Source: Nitrososphaerota archaeon (lineage in GTDB: Archaea > Thermoproteota > Nitrososphaeria > Nitrososphaerales > Nitrosopumilaceae). From it: a stretch of DNA of 64,000 bases. Under the pieces are notes generated by a model that was not told the DNA's origin, searched no databases, and worked only from the letters and a program-made list of their open reading frames with translations. Positions 57,904-64,000 of this stretch are shown piece by piece (the stretch's first letter is position 1; each line of letters starts with the position of its first letter). The DNA is taken from NCBI GenBank assembly GCA_016201435.1, contig JACQCT010000001.1:40284-104283 (forward strand), read 5' to 3'. A program made the translations under genes and the position numbers.

Positions 57904-58742
57904 TAAACGTGATTTTGCAAGAAGAAGTTATTTCTTCACTTATCGACTTTGGCCTGGAAAGGACAGACGCCCTTCTGTATATTACGCTATTACAAGTAGG
58001 CCCAGCTACCGTAAATACCATTTCTAGCAAATTGGGGATGGATAAGGGAAAAGTATACAGAGCTATTCACAAGTTACAGGATTCTGGTTTTATTTCATCC
58101 ACTTTTTCAAACCCAACGGTATGCCAAGCCATCAAACCAGAAAAAGCTCTGGAAGATATCATTCAAAGAAAAGAAGAACAAATTTTAGTTATGCAAAAAA
58201 CCGTAAGGAAGATAGCTAACAGTCTTATGCAATTTGAAAATCCTCACAATACTGTTTCTCAAATGCCCTCCCTTTATGTGATTCAAGGACGGCCAAACAT
58301 TTACACTAGAATTGCAAAGTTGATAGAAGAAGCTACTCAGATAGTATATGTAATCACCACTGCTCGCGATCTTCTTCGTATGAATTACACTGTAATACCT
58401 GAAAAAATGAGAATTTGTAAAAGAAATTCAGGACAGATAAGAATCGTAATAGATGGTGAGAATTTTGATAAGGGAATACTTAAAGAAGTGGAAGGACTCG
58501 AAGCAACTGAGGTAAGAGTAGGTTTGCTTCCTTCAAAAAGCAGGATAGTGATATCCCAAGGCAAGCGACTTTTGATGTCAGGCTCTATGAGTGAATCTAT
58601 GAGTTTAAACGAAGAGACTGATTCTACACTTTACACAAATTCGCATGAAATTGTTGACAATATGTTTAGTTTTTGCAGTCATATCTGGAGCATGGCAAAA
58701 CCGCTGGAAATAAAATCAGTGATTCCACAGGTGAATGAATAG
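57900..58742 (+). CDS. TrmB-family transcriptional regulator
   Basis: SLIDFGLERTDALLYITLLQVGPATVNTISSKLGMDKGKVYRAIHKLQDSGFI. Confidence 0.9.
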   Translation: MINVILQEEVISSLIDFGLERTDALLYITLLQVGPATVNTISSKLGMDKGKVYRAIHKLQDSGFISSTFSNPTVCQAIKPEKALEDIIQRKEEQILVMQKTVRKIANSLMQFENPHNTVSQMPSLYVIQGRPNIYTRIAKLIEEATQIVYVITTARDLLRMNYTVIPEKMRICKRNSGQIRIVIDGENFDKGILKEVEGLEATEVRVGLLPSKSRIVISQGKRLLMSGSMSESMSLNEETDSTLYTNSHEIVDNMFSFCSHIWSMAKPLEIKSVIPQVNE

Positions 58743-59129
58743 ATGACATCAGAAAAAATAAGAGCAATGGTAGTAGACGATGACATTGATACTGTGGAGT
58801 TATTTTCCGAATATTTGGAAATACATGGAATAGAAGTTGTTGCTAAAGGCTTTGACGGCAAGGATGCAGTTGTTCTGTATGAGAAATGGAAACCTGACAT
58901 CTCTTTCATAGATATTATGATGCCATATTATGATGGATTTTATGCAATCATAGGCATTAGAAAAATCGACCCAAACGCCAAAATAATTATGGTGACAGCA
59001 GATCTAACAGCTGATACTTTTAATAGGTTAGAAAATCTTAACGTCTCTATTACTTACAAGCCTTTTGAGTATGAAGATCTTAGTATCACGATAGATAAGG
59101 TAATTCACTCAAAACCCTTAGCGGTCTAA
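58743..59129 (+). CDS. Stand-alone response regulator receiver
   Basis: IRAMVVDDDIDTVELFSEYLEIHG...DISFIDIMMPYYDGF...IIMVTAD...TYKPFEYEDL. Confidence 0.93.
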   Translation: MTSEKIRAMVVDDDIDTVELFSEYLEIHGIEVVAKGFDGKDAVVLYEKWKPDISFIDIMMPYYDGFYAIIGIRKIDPNAKIIMVTADLTADTFNRLENLNVSITYKPFEYEDLSITIDKVIHSKPLAV

Positions 59130-59140
59130 AATAAGGAAAC

Positions 59141-59169
59141 GCAACTCGAATTTGTAAATGTCGAGTTGC
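59141..59169. terminator. Hairpin GCAACTCGA-N11-TCGAGTTGC downstream of the response regulator
   Basis: Perfect 9-bp inverted repeat 12 bp after the stop codon. Confidence 0.5.
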
Positions 59170-59361
59170 AAGATGTGATACCGGTTTAGGCTAACTAAAT
59201 CACAGTAAAACCAGTAGGATTTGGAAGACATTCGTTTTCTTCACTTAATATGAAGTTGTTTCATTTTGAAAAAACCAGAGTCTTTCAGTTTACAAAAACT
59301 CCGTTTTTTGGGTTATGAACTAGCTGATCGCTATTACTCATTTGTTGAAATAATACAATGA

Positions 59362-60006
59362 TTGAAAAAAATTGCATTAGGAATAATCATTGTTGTTCTT
59401 GCATGTCAATTGCAAAACAACGCATTTGCTACATCAAAAGATATTCTGATAACTGCGCCGTGGAATTCTAATTACAACACAATTAAGGTTGCAATAATAA
59501 ACGAAGCGGGGTTAACAGAGGACAAGATTTCTGTTGTTAAACGGGCTATCGATTCTGAAGTAAGTTACAGTAAGGACGGCCATACATACTTTGAAGGCTG
59601 GACAGCTGCTTTGCAATCAATTGATCCTACAAAAAACATCGAGAAATTCAAGATTTTGGAATATGATAGCGAGAATAATGTAAATGCTGATATTACAATA
59701 AAACTGTTAACGACCCAAGATCCAAACTACAGCGGGTTTACAAAACCAATTATTGTTGAAGATAAAATGAAACAAGCTTCAATTAGAATTTTTGATTCAA
59801 ATAATATAACTACCGTCCAGCTAGAAAACCTTGTGAGACATGAGTTTGGCCACGCATTGGGACTTGGTCATTCAACGGATCAAAGTTCCATCATGTATGA
59901 CTTAATTGAATCAGAACCAAAACTGATCACAGCATGTGACTTGAGTGGTTTGAAGGGATTAAGTGAAGGTCATGTTTTTACTTTTGAGAAATGTAATCAA
60001 GCTTAA
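59362..60006 (+). CDS. Secreted matrixin-like (metzincin) metalloprotease
   Basis: Signal-like N-terminus; LVRHEFGHALGLGHSTDQSSIMYD (HExGHxxGxGHx and Met-turn). Confidence 0.87.
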   Translation: MKKIALGIIIVVLACQLQNNAFATSKDILITAPWNSNYNTIKVAIINEAGLTEDKISVVKRAIDSEVSYSKDGHTYFEGWTAALQSIDPTKNIEKFKILEYDSENNVNADITIKLLTTQDPNYSGFTKPIIVEDKMKQASIRIFDSNNITTVQLENLVRHEFGHALGLGHSTDQSSIMYDLIESEPKLITACDLSGLKGLSEGHVFTFEKCNQA

Positions 60007-60045
60007 ATTTAAGCTAAACAAATTTTGTTACAAAATTAACTAAAA

Positions 60046-60102
60046 TAGTTTTCTAATTTAATTTTAGAAAATTCTGATTGTTTCCAACTATGGAAATATT
60101 TA
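60046..60102 (+). promoter_or_regulatory. Palindromic promoter element, copy B
   Basis: TAGTTTTCTAATTTAATTTTAGAAAATTCTGATTGTTTCCAACTATGGAAATATTTA; first 41 nt identical to the reverse complement of copy A. Confidence 0.8.
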
Positions 60103-60128
60103 AAAACATATGCAGTATAGTTTTGTAA

Positions 60129-60416
60129 TTGGATTCTAATGCGGAGCAAAATAAACTAGCTTTTATCAATTGTATAGAACTAGTCATAATGAGAAGAAAT
60201 GGTGCTAATTTTCATTTAATAGAAGCTAAACTGAATGCTCTTTACAATTGTAAAATTTGGGATTATTATGAACACCCCGAATATTTACGAACTGTACTCA
60301 AAGAAGTGTATAAAGAAGATTACAATTCCATTATAGAAGACATAAAATTGGAAACGTCTAGGTTAGTGGACATAGACAAACAGAAAGCCTACTTTTTCAA
60401 AGTCATGGAAAGCTAA
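60129..60416 (+). CDS. Small conserved protein, close paralog of 52121..52408
   Basis: EQNKLAFINCIELVIMRRNGANFHLIEAKLNALYNCKIWDYYEHPEYLRTVLKEVYKEDYNSIIEDIKLE...FFKVMES; TTG start. Confidence 0.83.
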   Translation: MDSNAEQNKLAFINCIELVIMRRNGANFHLIEAKLNALYNCKIWDYYEHPEYLRTVLKEVYKEDYNSIIEDIKLETSRLVDIDKQKAYFFKVMES

Positions 60417-60420
60417 ACTC

Positions 60421-60470
60421 ATCTCCCAACAGTTTACAGAGAAAATATCTCCCTACAACTTGACAGAACC
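60421..60470 (+). repeat. 3' noncoding element, copy 3
   Basis: ATCTCCCAACAGTTTACAGAGAAAATATCTCCCTACAACTTGACAGAACC. Confidence 0.85.
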
Positions 60471-60627
60471 GAAAATAAGGAATGAATATCTAGATGTCAT
60501 ATGCCAATAATTTCGTGCAATAAGAGACTTGCAGGAAACCGCACTTCATTAGTATAATCCACGATAAGGCCAGTTTTTTTGAAATGAAAAAATGGGAGCT
60601 TATTACTAAATAACACAATTACATGGT

Positions 60628-61425
60628 ATGTCAATTATAACTACAAGCAATAGAATGCTCAGTGTACAACCCCATCCCATTCTCATAATTGAAGACAGTC
60701 TGGCCATTGTGATGCTAATGAAAGAGTATCTAAATGCACTTGGCTATTACGATATCCAGACTGCTAGTGCAGGCAAGGAAGGAATGCAGCTATTTGAAAA
60801 TCTTGTAAAGGCAAACACATTTCCCATTGTCTTTCTTGACTATAACTTGCCTGATGTAGATGCAAACGTTGTATTACCACACATTTTGAAAATCAAGCCA
60901 GAAACAAAGATCATTATCGCCACTGCTCTTGAAAAGGGTGAACAAGAAGTCAAGGATGTCATAATGCATGGAGCATATCTTTACCTACAAAAACCTATAC
61001 GATTCGATAATATACAAAACGTTATTAAAATACTTGAAGATGAATTCAATGCTGCAAAGGAGCAGACTGCCAAGGTTAAAGAGCAAATCGATTCCATTTT
61101 AAAACCAACATTTGTCACTTTGAATAGAATAGCTGAATTATGCAACACGAGTGGAGAAAAAGCACTAGATTACCTTAAGGAACTTGAATCTACAGGAAAG
61201 GTAATTTCCTTGAACAATGTAGAGGAAACCTCTTGCAGTAATTGTGGATCAGTATTGATAGAAAAGGATAGTAATTTCGACGTATCAAACGGAGATTATC
61301 ATTGTCTTAGATGCAACAAAAGATTCGAAGCAAGCAAGGCAAAGAAAATAATGACTAAGGCCTTCAGAATAAAGGCCAAATACAATTTCCAAGCTGGATC
61401 AACTCAACACCGATATTCCTATTAA
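60628..61425 (+). CDS. Response regulator with C-terminal zinc ribbon
   Basis: PILIIEDSLAIVMLMKEYL...VFLDYNLPDVD...KPIRFDNI; C-terminal CSNCGSVLIEKDSNFDVSNGDYHCLRCNKRF. Confidence 0.9.
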   Translation: MSIITTSNRMLSVQPHPILIIEDSLAIVMLMKEYLNALGYYDIQTASAGKEGMQLFENLVKANTFPIVFLDYNLPDVDANVVLPHILKIKPETKIIIATALEKGEQEVKDVIMHGAYLYLQKPIRFDNIQNVIKILEDEFNAAKEQTAKVKEQIDSILKPTFVTLNRIAELCNTSGEKALDYLKELESTGKVISLNNVEETSCSNCGSVLIEKDSNFDVSNGDYHCLRCNKRFEASKAKKIMTKAFRIKAKYNFQAGSTQHRYSY

Positions 61426-61630
61426 TTATGTGGAGTAAAAAGTTGGAAATTACGAAAGAATTGATCACTTATCAATCATAATGTGTCATAACGTAGAATT
61501 CAATTACCTTTCAACTTATGATAGCTCGTATTAAAAACTCGAAGTAAACTGATTATATATAGAAATTTACAACATGATCAACAGCGCATAAAGCATTCTT
61601 TTAAGTACATTTTGGCTCAAACTTTGATAG

Positions 61631-62149
61631 ATGGGAAAAATAGACAGTGATGACGAGGCCACAGCAAGGCTGGAGGCTGCACTATATTCAGCAGGAAGAC
61701 CGCTTACCATAGAGGAATTAATCAAGGCCTCTGGAACAGAATCAAGGACAAAGACGCTGGCAATCATGACAAATATTGTAAAAAAGACCAAGTCTGTTTT
61801 TAAGGCAATTGAGGTTGCAAGCCTTCCTGACGGGTCTTATGTATTTCAGCTAAAACCAGAATATAATGCGGTTATCAGAAAGTATGCTTCTAAACCCATA
61901 CTGCCCACGGCTACGCTGAAAACTCTCTCCTATATTGCATACATGCAACCCATCTCGTCTAAGAGACTAGTAGAGGTACGCGGTTCTGGTGTATATCTTC
62001 ATTTGAGATTTTTACAACAGCTAGATTACATAGAACACCAAAATGTTGGAAGAATGAAGATCTATACAACAACTGACAAATTCCAAAAATACTTTGGAAT
62101 TCAAGGAGACAAGGATTTACTCAGCCCACTGCGGTTCAACTATAACTGA
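61631..62149 (+). CDS. scpB: Segregation and condensation protein B
   Basis: ARLEAALYSAGRPLTIEELIKASG...TLKTLSYIAYMQPISSKRLVEVRGSGVYLHLRFL. Confidence 0.9.
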   Translation: MGKIDSDDEATARLEAALYSAGRPLTIEELIKASGTESRTKTLAIMTNIVKKTKSVFKAIEVASLPDGSYVFQLKPEYNAVIRKYASKPILPTATLKTLSYIAYMQPISSKRLVEVRGSGVYLHLRFLQQLDYIEHQNVGRMKIYTTTDKFQKYFGIQGDKDLLSPLRFNYN

Positions 62150-62227
62150 ACAGAATCTGCATTTTTAATTAATCAATTACAGAAACTGGATATATGGTAT
62201 AAATTAGAGTTGTTTTATCGACAAGAT

Positions 62228-62608
62228 ATGAAGAAGTCTGTCGAGAACCTTGCGACAAGTAAGATAACAGGTGGAAAAAGATATCCAAACAGAACAAGAA
62301 GAAAATTCCAACTTGATAGATATCCTGTTGAAACTTTGTCAGGAGAACAAGTAACTGTTACTCGCAAAGTCCGTGGTCATGGTAGAAAATTTGCACTAAA
62401 GACTACAGATTTTGTTAATCTTGCAATACCTGGAGCCAAAGTAAAAAGGACAAAGATTTTGAAAGTTTTAAAAAATCCATCAAACAATGATTATGAAAGA
62501 CGCGGAGTAATATCAAAGGGCGCCATACTAGAAACAGAATCTGGTCAGTGCAGAGTAATATCAAGACCAGGTCAAGATGGCGCGGTTAATGCAATTTTGA
62601 TAAAGTGA
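62228..62608 (+). CDS. rps8e: Ribosomal protein S8e
   Basis: SKITGGKRYPNRTRRKFQLDRYPVET...RKVRGHGRKFAL...YERRGVISKGAILETESGQCRVISRPGQDG. Confidence 0.95.
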   Translation: MKKSVENLATSKITGGKRYPNRTRRKFQLDRYPVETLSGEQVTVTRKVRGHGRKFALKTTDFVNLAIPGAKVKRTKILKVLKNPSNNDYERRGVISKGAILETESGQCRVISRPGQDGAVNAILIK

Positions 62609-62612
62609 TTAC

Positions 62613-62912
62613 ATGAAAGATTACGAACATGTCGTAATCTGGCTTGATTATTTTAACAAGACGTTGCCAAAAAAAATGGGCAGAAAAGTTTCCCGTGAAA
62701 AAAGTGTTTTTGATCCTTCACTAAAAGAATTAATTGATGCAGCCAAGGCAGCTGGTCTGCAACCTACCGAAACAAATGATCAGGTCAGATTTCCAAGAAG
62801 GCCTTTTGTCAGGTCAGGATACATCGTACTTCCAAAGGGACAGCCAAAATCTAAAATCATATCAATGATTTCTGAAAAACTTGTTTCAAAACGTGCAAAA
62901 CAATCAAAATAA
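62613..62912 (+). CDS. srp19: SRP19
   Basis: VVIWLDYFNKTLPKKMGRKVSREKSVFDPSLKELIDAAKAAGLQ. Confidence 0.92.
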   Translation: MKDYEHVVIWLDYFNKTLPKKMGRKVSREKSVFDPSLKELIDAAKAAGLQPTETNDQVRFPRRPFVRSGYIVLPKGQPKSKIISMISEKLVSKRAKQSK

Positions 62913-62985
62913 TGATCTCCCTAGCTTGGAGCTAAAGTAATGTTGACAGAACTCTATTGATAACAGTAATTGATTGTGAAATCAA

Positions 62986-63255
62986 TTGCAGGAGGTAGGC
63001 GAAGTTTTGCATTTGGCCAACAGCGGTAGAGTCATAATTAGACTGTCTAAACCACTGCGCGACGGCCAATTGCTAGTAGACAATACTGGCACAAAAATTG
63101 CAAAAGTATCAGAAATGATAGGTCCTGTTGATGCACCATATGCATCTGCGACACCATTGACAAACAATATCCAAAAACATATTGGAAAAAAAGTTTTCAT
63201 GGGTGAAGAAACTCCTGCAATAAGACCAAAGCGATTTAGAGGAAGAAAAAGATGA
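62986..63255 (+). CDS. gar1: H/ACA RNP protein Gar1
   Basis: IIRLSKPLRDGQLLVDNTGTKIAKVSEMIGPVDAPYASATPL. Confidence 0.85.
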   Translation: MQEVGEVLHLANSGRVIIRLSKPLRDGQLLVDNTGTKIAKVSEMIGPVDAPYASATPLTNNIQKHIGKKVFMGEETPAIRPKRFRGRKR

Positions 63256-64000
63256 ACAACATAACCGAACTACAAACACATTGTCCAGAATGTCAGTCGG
63301 CATTAATCGATGACATTCATAATGGAGAAATAATTTGTTCTGGCTGCGGTTTGGTTGCAATGGAACAAATGTCAGATTATGGCCCGGAATCACGGGCAAC
63401 AAACCTCGAAGACAAGATGAAGCTTGCAAGAGCGACGGGACAAACAACTTATTCACAGCATGACTTGGGAATCAGAACAGAAATAGCACTAGGCATAAAG
63501 GACTTTAGTGGAAAGACAATCAATAGTGAAGTAGCAAATCAGATGTATAATCTGAGAAAATGGCAGACTAGGATAAGAGTATCTTCTCCAAGGGAGAGGA
63601 GACTTGCAAACATTTTATCAAAGATCGGCGAAACATGTCAATCACTATCGTTGTCAAGAAATGTCATAGAAAGCGCATCGATGATCTACAGAAATTTTGA
63701 AGGTCAGTTTGAAGCAAAGGGCAAATCAGTATCATGCATGTCGGCAGCCACAATATACATGGCTTGCAAGCAATGCGATGTAGTAAGATCTCTTGATGAA
63801 ATATGCAAGGCAACTGGAAGCTCAAAAGATGAAAAAATGAATGTAAAACTGACTGCCAAATACTATAGAATGTTGGTGATGGAGCTTGGTTCCAATACTG
63901 CACCTGTTGTGACCCTAGACAAGTACATATCAAAAATAGCAAACCTAGCAAAGCTTGAGGTACGCGTTGAGAGACTAGCTGCTGAGATTGCCGAAAAGAC
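63252..64000 (+). CDS. tfb: Transcription initiation factor TFB (partial, runs off the right edge)
   Basis: From ATG at 63252: MNNITELQTHCPECQSALIDDIHNGEIICSGCGLVAMEQ...; cyclin-like repeat SVSCMSAATIYMACKQCDVVRSLDEICKATG. Confidence 0.93.
   Translation, partial: MNNITELQTHCPECQSALIDDIHNGEIICSGCGLVAMEQMSDYGPESRATNLEDKMKLARATGQTTYSQHDLGIRTEIALGIKDFSGKTINSEVANQMYNLRKWQTRIRVSSPRERRLANILSKIGETCQSLSLSRNVIESASMIYRNFEGQFEAKGKSVSCMSAATIYMACKQCDVVRSLDEICKATGSSKDEKMNVKLTAKYYRMLVMELGSNTAPVVTLDKYISKIANLAKLEVRVERLAAEIAEK

Overview
The window reads as AT-rich archaeal chromosome, most likely Nitrososphaerota/Thaumarchaeota. This is inferred from S24e-S27ae, S8e, SRP19, Gar1, TFB, Pus10, aIF5A, an intron-containing tRNA-Tyr, a PEFG-CTERM protein, a DnaJ-ferredoxin fusion and a futalosine-type MqnC. 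Four parts stand out. (A) 1-12.4 kb is an accessory island ending at a tyrosine recombinase beside a tRNA-Arg(GCG). It carries a DISARM-type defence locus (drmA helicase, drmB DUF1998, drmC PLD, C5-cytosine methyltransferase, plus an uncharacterised gene leaving the left edge). A HhH/FeS mismatch-glycosylase-like gene is tail-to-tail with the methyltransferase. Next to it is an unusual protein joining an Mrr N-terminal winged helix to a nucleotidyl-cyclase-like domain. (B) 12.5-38 kb is mostly core: a pathway-ordered shikimate/aromatic cluster, interrupted by an orphan DNA methyltransferase and by EVE-domain and GNAT genes, then thiamine, galT, apgM and ribosomal genes. (C) 38-50 kb is core with some unusual fusions and microproteins. 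(D) 49.9-61.5 kb, between scpA and scpB, is rich in signalling genes: histidine kinases, a stand-alone UrtA-like binding protein overlapping a kinase gene, TrmB and response regulators. It also holds a small-protein family whose loci share duplicated promoter palindromes and 3' noncoding elements. No CRISPR array was seen. All family assignments come from motif reading; no database search was run.
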